Assembly (NCBI RefSeq): GCF_900091575.1
Contig: NZ_FMCR01000001.1
Span: forward strand, 62,001 to 126,000
From: Micromonospora saelicesensis
GTDB lineage: Bacteria > Actinomycetota > Actinomycetes > Mycobacteriales > Micromonosporaceae
Length of the DNA stretch: 64,000 nt
Direction: 5' to 3'
Part shown: positions 1 through 8,404 of the stretch, in pieces
Layout of the letters: every line of letters starts with the position of its first letter
Position numbering within the stretch: position 1 is the stretch's first letter
Notes under the pieces: generated by a model
Databases searched by the model: none
What the model was told of the DNA's origin: nothing
Seen by the model: the letters and a program-made list of their open reading frames with translations, nothing else
Made by a program: the position numbers and the translations under genes

Positions 1-718
1 CCCCGGCTGGAGTGCCGGTGAGAACGACGTCGCCGGGCAGCAGAGTCATGACGTGCGAGATGTACGACACCAGGCCCGGCACGTCGAAGACCATGTCCTT
101 CGTCCGGCCGAGTTGGCGTACCTCCATCTCCTCCGGGTTGCGACCCACCTCACACCGGATCTCGAGGTCGGAGACGTCCAGCCCGGTGGTGATCCACGGG
201 CCGATCGGGCAGAACGAGTCGAAGCCCTTGGCCCGGGTCCACTGCCCGTCCGAACGCTGGAGGTCCCGAGCGGTGACGTCGTTGGCGCAGGTGTAGCCGA
301 AGATGGCGCGTTCGGCGGCGGCGCGGTCGGCGCGGCGCGCACCCGGCGCCCCGATCACGACCGCCAGCTCCGCCTCGTGCTCGACCTGCTTGGAGAAGAT
401 CGGCAGCCGGATGGCGTCCCGGGGGCCGATCACCGAGGTGGACGGCTTGAGGAAGAGCAGCGGCTCCTTGGGCACCTCGTTGCCGAGCTCGGCGGCGTGG
501 TCGGCGTAGTTGCGGCCGACACAGACGACCTTGCTGGGCAGGATCGGCGAGAGCAGCCGTACGTCGGAGAGGGCCCAGCGGGCCCCACTGAAGGAGAGAT
601 TGCCGAACGGGTGGCCCTCGATCTCGGCGATGGTCAGGCCCTGTGGCCCGGCCTCCGCTTCGCCTTCGACGGCACCGAACGACATTCCCTTGGCATGGGC
701 GAAACGAGCGATACGCAC
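1..718 (-). CDS. Fumarylacetoacetate hydrolase (FAH) family protein, 3' end cut by window edge
   Basis: The first 239 residues are visible, read leftwards from a GTG at 718; the end lies outside the window. The FAH-fold signature is clear: VGRNYADH at about residues 67-74, the metal-ligand stretch VEHEAELAVVIG at about 112-123, the Asp of CANDVTARD at about 144-152, and KGFDSFCPIGPW at about 164-175. Family members are metal-dependent C-C hydrolases, decarboxylases or isomerases acting on 2-oxo acid compounds such as acylpyruvates. The substrate cannot be read from the sequence. It is a cytosolic protein with no signal peptide. Naming the family is safe; a specific reaction would be a guess. 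Confidence 0.85.
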   Translation of the reverse strand, partial: MRIARFAHAKGMSFGAVEGEAEAGPQGLTIAEIEGHPFGNLSFSGARWALSDVRLLSPILPSKVVCVGRNYADHAAELGNEVPKEPLLFLKPSTSVIGPRDAIRLPIFSKQVEHEAELAVVIGAPGARRADRAAAERAIFGYTCANDVTARDLQRSDGQWTRAKGFDSFCPIGPWITTGLDVSDLEIRCEVGRNPEEMEVRQLGRTKDMVFDVPGLVSYISHVMTLLPGDVVLTGTPAG

Positions 719-892
719 CCGGCCAATCTAGCGCCGCCGGCGCCCCAACCGGCCAGGACCGGCCGCCGGGTGTGCTCAACCCGTCAGCGCGCGGCACCCT
801 ACCGGAGCTGGAGGTGACCGGGGCGGACTTCTCGACTTCGTACCCGCACGGAGGCGACCCGCCCCTAGCGTCGGCTCCGGAGGTTCGTTCGT

Positions 893-2311
893 ATGCCTGC
901 ATCGACACGACACCACAGAGCCCTCGCAGTGTTCGTGCACTGCCTCGGCATCCTCGCCGCCGTGCCGGCCCTGCCGTCGGCGGCTCCGGAGGCGGCGGCC
1001 GCGCCACGACCACCGGCCGCCACGCCACAACCAACGGCGGCCGCACCACCACCGGCCGCCACACCAGCACCAGCGGGAACCCGGCCGCCGGTGGCGATGG
1101 TCGCGCGCGTGACCGAGCCCACCCCGCCCTCGGCGCCACCGGCGATGGCACCACCGACCCGGGCACCGGCGTCGGCGCCCCCGCAACAGGTCACGGTGGC
1201 GGTGGCGACGGAGAGCAGCCCGGCACCGAGGTACCGGATCCAGGTGCGCAACGTGAGCAACTCGCCCCTGGAGACCACAGTGCGTCAGGAACTGCCGCCC
1301 GGTGCGTCGACGACCGCGATCAGCGGTGGTGGCCGGTCCACCCCGGCCGGCGGATCGGCCACCGAGGTGACGTGGCGGTTGCGGCTGCCCGCGCACAGCA
1401 CCACCACCCTGGGCACCGCGCTCGCGGCGACCGCGCCGGGCCGGCCGCTGACCGCGCCGACCTGCGCGTTCACCAGTGACGGCAGCCGGCCGTACGACTG
1501 CGCCACGGCCACCTGGCAGGCGGCAGCGGCACCGGCGGCCGAGGTGACCGAGGCACCGCCGTGGCGCCGCTACCCGGTGCTGCTCGGCGGACTGGCGGTC
1601 CTGCTGCTGATCAGCGCCGCCCTGGTGTGGGTGTGGCGACGTCGGCGCGGGCGTCGGGTGACGGCTGCCGCGCTCTCCACCGGCGGCGGCGCCGAGGGTG
1701 GCCGCGGGACGGTCTACCCCCGCCCGGCAGCCCCGAGTCCGTTGCGGCGTCGGCGTACCCCGCCGGTCTGGATGTTGGTGGGCGCCGCCGTCGTGGTGCT
1801 GGCCGGTGTGGTCGGCACCGCGGGTTGGACGGCGACCCGGCAGGTAGCGGCGATCGACACGCAGAAGCAGCCCACCAGCGGCGCGTGGGTGGGCACCGGG
1901 GTCACCGGGTCGCTGGGCGTGCCGCTGCGCGAGTCGGCGTTCGAGTTCACCGTGTACCGGATGACCTGCGGTGCGCCCGGCACCGCCGGGAAGACCGACG
2001 GCGGCGGTGCCGGGCCGGCCAACGGGCGACGCTGCGAGGCCACAGTAGGTGTGCGCAACGTCACCGGGGACCACCAGCCCTGGCACAGCGAGCTGCAACG
2101 GGCGTACCTGCCCGGCGGGCGTTGGGTGAGCGCCGACGAGTCGGCCACCCGGACGGCGAACCTGGGTCGGGACGTCTTCGCCGACCCGATGGCGGCGGGC
2201 ACCCGGATGGTGCTCCCGCTGGTCTTCACCGTCGACGGGCGGGAACCGCCCCAGCAACTGGAGCTGCGCAGCGGGGTGTTCTCCGCCGGGGTCCGGGTGC
2301 AGATGCCCTGA
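893..2311 (+). CDS. Exported two-membrane-segment protein with DUF4352-like C-terminal domain
   Basis: 472 residues. ATG at 893 has GGAGG nine bases upstream. An N-terminal hydrophobic stretch (about 10-30) looks like a signal sequence. A Pro/Ala-rich low-complexity region follows (about 31-98), then a beta-rich region (about 99-215) resembling conserved-repeat (DUF11-type) modules. There are two membrane segments (about 227-248 and 292-314) separated by an Arg-rich linker. The C-terminus (about 345-470) resembles the DUF4352 telokin-like fold, with Cys359 and Cys381 placed to form a possible disulfide. The protein is probably a cell-envelope protein with both ends outside the membrane. I do not recognise a specific function. 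Neighbours on either side are transcribed independently. Confidence 0.7.
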   Translation: MPASTRHHRALAVFVHCLGILAAVPALPSAAPEAAAAPRPPAATPQPTAAAPPPAATPAPAGTRPPVAMVARVTEPTPPSAPPAMAPPTRAPASAPPQQVTVAVATESSPAPRYRIQVRNVSNSPLETTVRQELPPGASTTAISGGGRSTPAGGSATEVTWRLRLPAHSTTTLGTALAATAPGRPLTAPTCAFTSDGSRPYDCATATWQAAAAPAAEVTEAPPWRRYPVLLGGLAVLLLISAALVWVWRRRRGRRVTAAALSTGGGAEGGRGTVYPRPAAPSPLRRRRTPPVWMLVGAAVVVLAGVVGTAGWTATRQVAAIDTQKQPTSGAWVGTGVTGSLGVPLRESAFEFTVYRMTCGAPGTAGKTDGGGAGPANGRRCEATVGVRNVTGDHQPWHSELQRAYLPGGRWVSADESATRTANLGRDVFADPMAAGTRMVLPLVFTVDGREPPQQLELRSGVFSAGVRVQMP

Positions 2312-2345
2312 CCGGTGTGCGGGCGGCGGTCGTACCCTGGGGTGC

Positions 2346-3212
2346 GTGACCGCCGCCCTCGCCCCCGCCGTGCTCGACGCGACGCAGTGGCAGGCCCGTC
2401 GACGGGCCCACGAGGAGCGGGTGGACGTCTGGCTGACCCCGCACCTGGCCCGGCGGCGACGCGGTGAGCGGCATCCGGTGGCCGACTTCCTGTTCACCTA
2501 CTACTCGCACCGCCCGGCCCAGCTTCGGCGCTGGCATCCGGGGCCCGGGGTCGAGCTGCGCGACGCCGATCCTGCCGAGTTCGGCCGCGACTACCGCGCC
2601 GGCGCCGCGGGGGTCACCCTCGACACCGAGGGGGTACGCGCCCGGCGCGGCGAGTCGATCGCCTGGATCCGCTCCCTGCTGGAGGCGACGCGTGGACGGG
2701 CGGCGCACTTCGGCTGCTTCGGGATGCACGAGTGGGCGATGGTCTACCGGCAGACCCGGGAGGAGTTGCGGCACAACGCCTGGCCGCTGCGGCTCAGCGC
2801 GGAACGCACCGCCGAGGTCGTCGAGGAGCGGGGCGTGCGGTGCAGCCACTTCGACGCGTTCCGGTTCTTCACCCCGCCGGCCCGCCCGTTGAACCTGCTC
2901 ACCCCGACCCGGGAGACGCAGCACGCGCACGAGCAGCCGGGCTGCCTGCACGCCAACATGGACCTGTACAAGTGGGCGTACAAGTTGTCGCCGTTGGTGT
3001 CCTCTGAGCTGGTGGCCGACGCGTTCGACCTGGCCCGGGACATCCGCACGCTGGACATGCGGGCCAGCCCGTACGACCTGGCGGCACTCGGCTACCCGCC
3101 GGTGCGCGTGGAATCCCCGGACGGCCGGGCGGAGTACGCGGTGGCCCAGCGCGGGTTCGCCGAGCGGGCCGCCGTGCTGCGCGACCGGCTGCTCGCCGCC
3201 GTGCCGGACTAG
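2346..3212 (+). CDS. Putative 3-methyladenine DNA glycosylase-type protein (actinobacterial family)
   Basis: 288 residues from a GTG at 2346, only 34 bases after the preceding gene, so the two may be cotranscribed. The sequence is rich in His and Trp, with FLFTYYSHRPAQLRRWHPG near residues 46-64 and a CFGMHEWAMVYR stretch near 124-135. I recall actinobacterial proteins with this RRWHPG pattern being annotated as 3-methyladenine DNA glycosylase. No helix-hairpin-helix or AAG-type active site can be recognised by eye, so that name is a family label rather than a demonstrated activity. There is no signal peptide or membrane segment. Confidence 0.5.
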   Translation: MTAALAPAVLDATQWQARRRAHEERVDVWLTPHLARRRRGERHPVADFLFTYYSHRPAQLRRWHPGPGVELRDADPAEFGRDYRAGAAGVTLDTEGVRARRGESIAWIRSLLEATRGRAAHFGCFGMHEWAMVYRQTREELRHNAWPLRLSAERTAEVVEERGVRCSHFDAFRFFTPPARPLNLLTPTRETQHAHEQPGCLHANMDLYKWAYKLSPLVSSELVADAFDLARDIRTLDMRASPYDLAALGYPPVRVESPDGRAEYAVAQRGFAERAAVLRDRLLAAVPD

Positions 3213-3225
3213 TCGCCGTCGGGGA

Positions 3226-3651
3226 TCAGTCGTCGTCGGCGCGGCGGTCCCGCTTGCGCTGGGACTGGCGTTTCTTCTCGGCCAGCCGGCGTTCCTTGGC
3301 CCCACGGGACGGGCGGGTCGCTCGGCGGGCCGGCGGCGGGGGCGCGGCGGCCTCCCGCAGCAGGGCGGTCATCCGTGCCCGGGCCGCCTCCCGGTTGGCC
3401 AGCTGGGCCCGGTGCTCGCTGGCGGCGATCGTCAGCACCCCGTCGACCAGGCGGTTGGCCAGCCGGGCCAGCGCCCGCGGCCGCAGCCACTCGGGCACGG
3501 CCGGCGAGTTCGCCACGTCGTAGCTCAGCTCGACCCGGGAGTCCGCGGTGTTCACACCCTGCCCGCCCGGCCCCGACGAGCGGGAGAAGCGCTCCCGTAG
3601 CTCCCCGGCGGGGACGACCCACCGGTCGGTCACCCGCAGTCCGTCGTCCAC
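3226..3651 (-). CDS. arfB: Alternative ribosome-rescue factor ArfB (YaeJ-like release factor)
   Basis: 141 residues from a GTG at 3651. The GGQ peptidyl-tRNA hydrolysis motif sits at residues 29-31 in SSGPGGQGVNTADSRV. The protein lacks the codon-recognition domains of RF1/RF2. It ends in a long basic tail (RRATRPSRGAKERR onward) that in the family enters the empty mRNA channel of stalled ribosomes. Length and architecture match ArfB, which releases nascent peptides from ribosomes stalled without a stop codon. The stop lies 13 bases from the convergent upstream gene. No regulatory site is obvious. Confidence 0.93.
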   Translation of the reverse strand: MDDGLRVTDRWVVPAGELRERFSRSSGPGGQGVNTADSRVELSYDVANSPAVPEWLRPRALARLANRLVDGVLTIAASEHRAQLANREAARARMTALLREAAAPPPPARRATRPSRGAKERRLAEKKRQSQRKRDRRADDD

Positions 3652-3685
3652 GCCCCGAGGCTAACCCGCGACGACCCTCCGGGGG

Positions 3686-4018
3686 TCATCGGTGCGCAGG
3701 CTCACTCTGCGTCGGGGACTGGGTGGGCGCCGGCCCGGCGCTCTCCTCGTCGGATCCGACGGCCGCGTACGCCACCGCGCCGAAGAGCAGCACCCCGATC
3801 ACCGCGGCCTTCACGACGACGCCGCGGATCAGCGACCAGGCGCCCCGGCGGGCACCTGGCACCGATTTCTTGACGGTCTGGTAATCGTTCCACCCGCGTC
3901 GTGCCCGGGCGTACGCCGACCCCACTGCACATCCGATGACCAGGCCCACCAGCAGGAGGACCGTGAGAAGAGGACGCTCCACCTCCGCCAGTATCCATAC
4001 CGAGCGTAATATTTCCAT
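3686..4018 (-). CDS. Small hypothetical membrane protein
   Basis: 110 residues from an ATG at 4018. Two hydrophobic segments are visible, about residues 14-34 (RPLLTVLLLVGLVIGCAVGS) and about 66-85 (VVKAAVIGVLLFGAVAYAAV), with a charged loop between them and a Pro/Ser/Thr-rich tail. It lies between arfB and the protease gene on the same strand, with 34 bases to arfB, so it may share a transcript. No domain or function is recognised. Confidence 0.6.
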   Translation of the reverse strand: MEILRSVWILAEVERPLLTVLLLVGLVIGCAVGSAYARARRGWNDYQTVKKSVPGARRGAWSLIRGVVVKAAVIGVLLFGAVAYAAVGSDEESAGPAPTQSPTQSEPAHR

Positions 4019-4081
4019 GGTCCGATGCCATCCGGCCGGATATCTGACAGTGGCGGCCCCCGTCAGGGGCGTCCGGGCAGC

Positions 4082-4936
4082 TCAGCCGCCCTTGCCGATG
4101 ATCGTGTCGGCGGTCTGCTGCACCTGGTCGATCGGGATGGCGAACCCGATGCCGATCGAGCCGTTCCCGTCGATGGTGGCGATGGCGGTGTTCACCCCGA
4201 CCACCTCCCCGCGCGCGTTGACCAGTGGCCCACCGGAGTTGCCGGGGTTGATGGACGCGTCGGTCTGCACCGCGCTGTGCCGGTTGTTGCCGAGCCGCAC
4301 CTCCCGGTCGAGCGCGCTGACGATGCCCGCGGTGACCGTTCCGGCCAGACCGAGCGGCGACCCCACAGCGAGCACCGGCTCACCGACCCGGGTCGCGCCG
4401 GGCTTGGCCAGGGGCAGCGGGGTGAGACCGGCCGATGCTGGCACCTTCAGCACCGCCAGGTCGCTGCGCGGCTCCCGTCCGACCACCTCGGCGGAGAACC
4501 GGCGGCCGTCCGGCAGCTCCACGGTCACCGGCCCGCCACCCCCCTTGGCCAGGATGTGGTCGTTGGTGATCAGGTGCTGCTGGTCGTCCACGGCGAAGCC
4601 GGAGCCGGTCGCGGACCCGCTGGTCGCGCCGCCGGCCAGCACCGACACCACCCCGGGTACGGTCCGCTCGGCCGCGGTGACCAGCTCGGCCGGCACCGGG
4701 GCGGCGGACGCCGCAGCCGGGCCCCCAGCCCCGTCCCGGCTGGCCACGACGCCGCCGGCGAGAGCACCGGAGACGGCGGAGACCGCCACCACGGCCAACA
4801 CGGCGAGCAGCCGCCCGGGCCGTCGCCCGCCCGGGTCGCGCTCGGGCGCGTCCCACCACCCGCGCCCGTCCGGGTCGAGTTCCGGTGAGATGAACCAGGG
4901 ACCGCGCGGTTCGCCCAGTCCGGTCTGCACTGCCAT
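4082..4936 (-). CDS. Membrane-anchored trypsin-like (S1C, HtrA-type) serine protease without PDZ domain
   Basis: 284 residues. A cytosolic N-terminus is followed by one membrane segment (about 42-66) and an extracytoplasmic trypsin-fold domain. The catalytic triad is visible: His127 in ITNDHILA, Asp159 in RSDLAVLKV and Ser234 in NPGNSGGPLVN. The chain ends right after the protease domain, so the PDZ domain typical of DegP/HtrA is absent. It is the last gene of the minus-strand series moxR - DUF58 - VWA - protease, 38 bases after the VWA gene. That placement suggests envelope quality control or processing linked to the MoxR chaperone unit (inference). Confidence 0.87.
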   Translation of the reverse strand: MAVQTGLGEPRGPWFISPELDPDGRGWWDAPERDPGGRRPGRLLAVLAVVAVSAVSGALAGGVVASRDGAGGPAAASAAPVPAELVTAAERTVPGVVSVLAGGATSGSATGSGFAVDDQQHLITNDHILAKGGGGPVTVELPDGRRFSAEVVGREPRSDLAVLKVPASAGLTPLPLAKPGATRVGEPVLAVGSPLGLAGTVTAGIVSALDREVRLGNNRHSAVQTDASINPGNSGGPLVNARGEVVGVNTAIATIDGNGSIGIGFAIPIDQVQQTADTIIGKGG

Positions 4937-4974
4937 GCGTACTCCTCACTGTCGACGTCGGTTGTGCGTGGCGG

Positions 4975-5934
4975 TCAGGGCAGCCGGGAGAACCAGCGCA
5001 TCGAGCCGGCGGCGGCGCCCATCGCGAACACCAGTCCGAGGCCGATGAACCGGGCCGAGATGTCCTGCCGCTCGGTGCGGTAGCCGACCGAACTGCCGAT
5101 GTCGTCGTAGACGGCCCGCAGCTCGTCGGTGGTGCTGGCCTCGTGGAACATGCCGCCGGTCTCCTCGGCGACCGCCTTGAGGGTCTGTCCGTCCACCGGC
5201 ACCTGGATGGGCCGTCCACCTCGGTCGACGAACCCGGACGGGGTGCCGAACGAGATCGAGTGCACCGGCACCTCCGCCTTCACCGCTTCCGCGGCCGCCT
5301 CCATCGGGTCCATCCCGGAGGTGTTGGCGCCGTCGGAGAGCAGGATGACCCGGGCGGGTGGGGTCTCCTTCGCGGCCTCGCTGTCCAGGCTCTTGACCGC
5401 GCCGAGCGAGGTGTTGATGGCCTCGCCGATCGCGGTGCCCTGGACACCGGTGATCCCCTCGGCGAGCCGGTCGATCCCCTCGTCGAGGGCGTCCCGGTCG
5501 GTGCCCGGGGGCACCAGCACGGCGGCGCTGCCGGCGAACGCGACGAGACCCACGTTGAACTCGTCGGGCAGGCCCTCGACGAAGCGCCGGGCGGCCTCCT
5601 TCGCCGCGGCCAACCGGTCCGGTTCGACGTCGGTGGCGAGCATCGACGTGGAGACGTCCACCGCCACCATCACCGTGGCCCGTTCCCGGGGCACCCGGAC
5701 CTCGGCGCTCGGTCGGGCGAAGCCGACCACGAGCAGCGCCAGCATGGCCAGGAAGAGCCCGGCCGGTACGTGCCGACGCCAGGCGGGCCGCTCCGGCGCC
5801 ACCCGGTCCAGCAGCCGCAGGTTGGTGAAGCGGACCGCGTACCGACTGCGTCGCCGCTGCATCACCAGGTACGCGACGACCAGGGCGAGCACGCCGAGCA
5901 GCAGCCAGAGCCGCAGCGGCGACTGCCAGATCAC
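4975..5934 (-). CDS. VWA-domain membrane protein (BatA-like)
   Basis: 319 residues from a GTG at 5934 that overlaps the DUF58 stop as GTGA, so it is translationally coupled. Membrane segments lie near residues 8-25 and 57-73, a von Willebrand factor A domain follows from about 85, and a last hydrophobic helix lies near the C-terminus. The metal-ion-dependent adhesion site is intact (DVSTS at 93-97). A longer upstream reading frame exists but would overlap the DUF58 gene almost throughout, so the coupled GTG is preferred. In this family VWA proteins partner MoxR AAA+ ATPases; the client protein is unknown. Confidence 0.88.
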   Translation of the reverse strand: MIWQSPLRLWLLLGVLALVVAYLVMQRRRSRYAVRFTNLRLLDRVAPERPAWRRHVPAGLFLAMLALLVVGFARPSAEVRVPRERATVMVAVDVSTSMLATDVEPDRLAAAKEAARRFVEGLPDEFNVGLVAFAGSAAVLVPPGTDRDALDEGIDRLAEGITGVQGTAIGEAINTSLGAVKSLDSEAAKETPPARVILLSDGANTSGMDPMEAAAEAVKAEVPVHSISFGTPSGFVDRGGRPIQVPVDGQTLKAVAEETGGMFHEASTTDELRAVYDDIGSSVGYRTERQDISARFIGLGLVFAMGAAAGSMRWFSRLP

Positions 5935-6944
5935 GCGGCACCTCCCCGGGGCCGGCCGACCGGCGCGGCGGCCAGCCGGCGCTGGGCGTGCACGTGCCGG
6001 ACGATGTCCGCGCTCCAGTCGCCGTCGGTGCGCAGCGGCAGATGGGTGGCCCCGCTGCGGCGCAGCGCCTGGCGGACCTGTTCGCGTTGGGCGGTGGCGG
6101 CCTCGGCGTACCGTTCGCGCAGCCCACGGTCCGATGTGCACACCTCACGGTGCCGACCGGTCTCCGGGTCGACGAGCGTGATCAGGCCGACGTCCGGTAG
6201 TTCCAGCTCACGCGGGTCGGTCACCTCGATCGCCAGCACCTGGTGCCGGACGGCCAGCCGGCGCATGGTCCGCTCCCAGGGCGCTGTCTGGCCGGGGTCG
6301 TCGGGCAGGCCGTCGAGGAAGTCGGAGACCACCACGACCAGCCCACGCCGGTTGGCGATCCGGTGCAGCGCGTCGAGGCCGTCGGCCAGATCGGGCGGTC
6401 GAGCCGCCGGCCCGCGCCCCGGCCGATCGGTGGGCGCGGTGGCCCGGGGGGCGGCGAGCAGCGCGCGGAGCAGGGAGAGCAGATGGGTACGCCCGCTGCG
6501 GGCCGGGAAGCGGCGTACCCCGTCGGCGCGCAGCACCTGGGCGCCGAGGCGGTTGCCGACGCCCGCGGTCAGGAAGCCGACCGCCGCGACGGCGGCCACC
6601 GCCAGTTCCCGTTTGTCCAGCTCGGCGGTGCCGAACTCCATGCTGGCGCTGCCGTCCACGAGCAGCCAGGTGGTCAGCTCCCGGTCGGCGTCGACCTGCC
6701 GGACGTGCGGCACGGCGGTCCGGGCGGTCACCGCCCAGTCCATCCGGCGGACCTCGTCCTCGCCCGGCCGGTATTCGCGACTGCCGGAGGGTTCGCTGCC
6801 GGGACCGGGCAGCAGACCACGGTACTGGCCGTGCAGCAGGCCGTTGAGTCGACGGGTGACGGTCAGCTCCAGGCGGCGCAGGCGCTGGTCCGGGGCCAGC
6901 TCGGCCAGGCCGGGGTCGGCGGGCGCGACGGTGGCGCGTCTCAT
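5931..6944 (-). CDS. DUF58 domain-containing protein
   Basis: 337 residues from an ATG at 6944 that overlaps the moxR stop as ATGA. The family signature EYRPGEDEVRRMDWAVTAR is at about 58-75. A VWA-like fold follows with a MIDAS-type DGSAS at 97-101. No membrane segment is present, unlike many DUF58 proteins. The gene is the second cistron of the MoxR operon and is probably a soluble adaptor in the same assembly. Its biochemical role is not established for the family. Confidence 0.9.
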   Translation of the reverse strand: MRRATVAPADPGLAELAPDQRLRRLELTVTRRLNGLLHGQYRGLLPGPGSEPSGSREYRPGEDEVRRMDWAVTARTAVPHVRQVDADRELTTWLLVDGSASMEFGTAELDKRELAVAAVAAVGFLTAGVGNRLGAQVLRADGVRRFPARSGRTHLLSLLRALLAAPRATAPTDRPGRGPAARPPDLADGLDALHRIANRRGLVVVVSDFLDGLPDDPGQTAPWERTMRRLAVRHQVLAIEVTDPRELELPDVGLITLVDPETGRHREVCTSDRGLRERYAEAATAQREQVRQALRRSGATHLPLRTDGDWSADIVRHVHAQRRLAAAPVGRPRGGAA

Positions 6945-7993
6945 GCCGCCGCCAGATCCGGTGTCTGCTGCGGGTGTCCGGTGGTGGCCAGCCGGGGCGG
7001 CGGCACCGCCTCGACGAGGCGTCGCACCAGGCTCTCGGCCGACACCCCGTCGGCCACCGCGTCGAAGGAGAGCACCAGCCGGTGGGCGAGGACGTCGACG
7101 GCGAGCTCACGGACGTCCTCGGGCAGCACGTACTCCCGACCCCGCAGCAGGGCCTGTGCCCGGGCGGCCGCGACCAGGCCCAGGGTGGCCCGGGGGCTGG
7201 CCCCGTACGCCAACAGCGGGGCGATCTCCGGCAGCCCGAACCGGCCCGGGTCGCGGGTGGCGAGGATGAGCCGCACCACGTACTCGGCCAACGCGTGGTG
7301 GACGAAGACCCGCTCGGCGTGGATCTGGAGGTCCCGCAGCCGTTGCGCGTCGAGCACCTGGCGCGGGGTGGGCCGGTCGGTGCTCATCCGGTAGAGGATG
7401 GCCAGTTCGTCGGCGTCGCTGGGGTAGTCGACCACCACCTTCATCAGGAACCGGTCACGCTGTGCCTCCGGGAGCTGGTAGACCCCCTCGGACTCGATCG
7501 GGTTCTGAGTGGCCAGCACCAGGAATGGTTCCGGGACCGGCCAGCTGCGCCCGCCGATGGAGACCTGCCGTTCGGCCATCGCCTCCAGCAGCGCCGACTG
7601 GACCTTGGCCGGAGCCCGGTTGATCTCGTCGGCCAGCACGAGGTTGGCCATGATCGGGCCCAGCTCGACGTCGAAGGTCTCCTTGGACGCCCGGTAGATC
7701 CGGGTGCCGACGATGTCGGAGGGCACCAGGTCCGGGGTGAACTGGATCCGGGAGAAGGTGCCGCCGACCACTGTTGCGAGGGTCTGCGCGGCCAGTGTCT
7801 TGGCCACGCCGGGTACCCCCTCCAGGAGGCAGTGTCCGTTGGCGACCAGGGCGGTGAGCAGGCGTTCGACGAGGCGATCCTGCCCGACGATCACGCGTTT
7901 GACCTCGAAGAGGGTCTGTTCCAGCTCGATGCCGGTCGGCTCCGGATCGACCGGGCTGGGCATGCTGGCCAGGGTGTCCGAGATGTCCGTCAC
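6941..7993 (-). CDS. MoxR-family AAA+ ATPase
   Basis: 350 residues from a GTG at 7993. Walker A is GVPGVAKT at 59-66 and Walker B is LVLADEINR at about 118-126. The sensor-1 LATQNP and a MoxR lid region follow. MoxR ATPases are chaperones that act on VWA-domain partners, for example in metal-cofactor insertion or envelope maturation. Here the partners are the next two coupled genes (DUF58 and VWA) and probably the downstream trypsin-like protease. First gene of the operon; its promoter should lie in the 410-base region to the right. Confidence 0.93.
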   Translation of the reverse strand: MTDISDTLASMPSPVDPEPTGIELEQTLFEVKRVIVGQDRLVERLLTALVANGHCLLEGVPGVAKTLAAQTLATVVGGTFSRIQFTPDLVPSDIVGTRIYRASKETFDVELGPIMANLVLADEINRAPAKVQSALLEAMAERQVSIGGRSWPVPEPFLVLATQNPIESEGVYQLPEAQRDRFLMKVVVDYPSDADELAILYRMSTDRPTPRQVLDAQRLRDLQIHAERVFVHHALAEYVVRLILATRDPGRFGLPEIAPLLAYGASPRATLGLVAAARAQALLRGREYVLPEDVRELAVDVLAHRLVLSFDAVADGVSAESLVRRLVEAVPPPRLATTGHPQQTPDLAAA

Positions 7994-8220
7994 GGTGCTT
8001 GCTTCCCGGGCACACGCTCGGCAAACGTGGGATTGTGCGGCCCGGACCGGCCCGGAGTGGCCGGAATGGGGATGAGCCGCGCGGAAGGGTGACGACCGTC
8101 GCGAGCCTGCCGAGGGGCGGACAACTGGCGGGTGACCGACCAGGGAGTGGCCGAGCGGGTACGAACCGGTCGAGGACGGCCCTCGTGGACCACCGACCTC
8201 GCGGCGGCGCCCGTCGACCG

Positions 8221-8304
8221 CGTTGATCCACTGGGGTTTACGGAAGTCGGGGTGTCCGCACGCTCAGGACACCCGGACTCACCGTAAAGCCGAGTGGATC
8301 AACG
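8221..8304. repeat. Long intergenic palindrome (84-base imperfect hairpin)
   Basis: The outer arms CGTTGATCCACT (8221-8232) and AGTGGATCAACG (8293-8304) are perfectly complementary. TTTACGG (8237-8243) pairs with CCGTAAA (8282-8288), AGTC (8245-8248) with GACT (8276-8279), and the core GGGTGTCC (8250-8257) with GGACACCC (8267-8274) around a nine-base loop. The same core and loop length recur at 29614-29654. It may be a dispersed palindromic element or a transcription-end structure; its function is unknown. Confidence 0.75.
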
Positions 8305-8359
8305 CCCGGACGGGCTGGCCGAGGTGCGGCCGGAGGGTCCGCACGCCGAGCGGACCGGG

Positions 8360-8393
8360 TCCGGCCCCCGCGCCACAGGCGACGGGGGCCGGA
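8360..8393 (-). terminator. Hairpin terminator after the secreted-protein gene
   Basis: TCCGGCCCCCG (8360-8370) pairs with CGGGGGCCGGA (8383-8393). A further CGCC/GGCG pairing lies in the loop. It sits 12 bases beyond the stop of the minus-strand gene at 8405. No U-tract follows, as is common for actinomycete terminators. Confidence 0.65.
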
Positions 8394-8404
8394 TGTCGGG
8401 CCGA

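Larger units (their letters stand above)
7994..8404. other. Intergenic region between moxR operon and a secreted-protein gene
   Basis: About 410 bases without a convincing gene. It should contain the promoter of the minus-strand moxR operon at its left end, although no strong consensus is visible. Its right half holds an 84-base imperfect palindrome (8221-8304) and a GC-rich terminator hairpin (8360-8393), listed separately. The open frames crossing it have no ribosome-binding site and no recognisable domains. Confidence 0.6.

Noticed and set aside
776..2497. Long minus-strand frame opposite the DUF4352-like gene
   Set aside because: Low-complexity Arg/Gly/Ala translation without motifs, whereas the plus-strand frame has a ribosome-binding site, signal sequence and membrane helices.
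8221..8304. Terminal inverted repeats of an insertion sequence
   Set aside because: The arms fold on one another with only nine bases between the core arms, there is no transposase frame and no target duplication.
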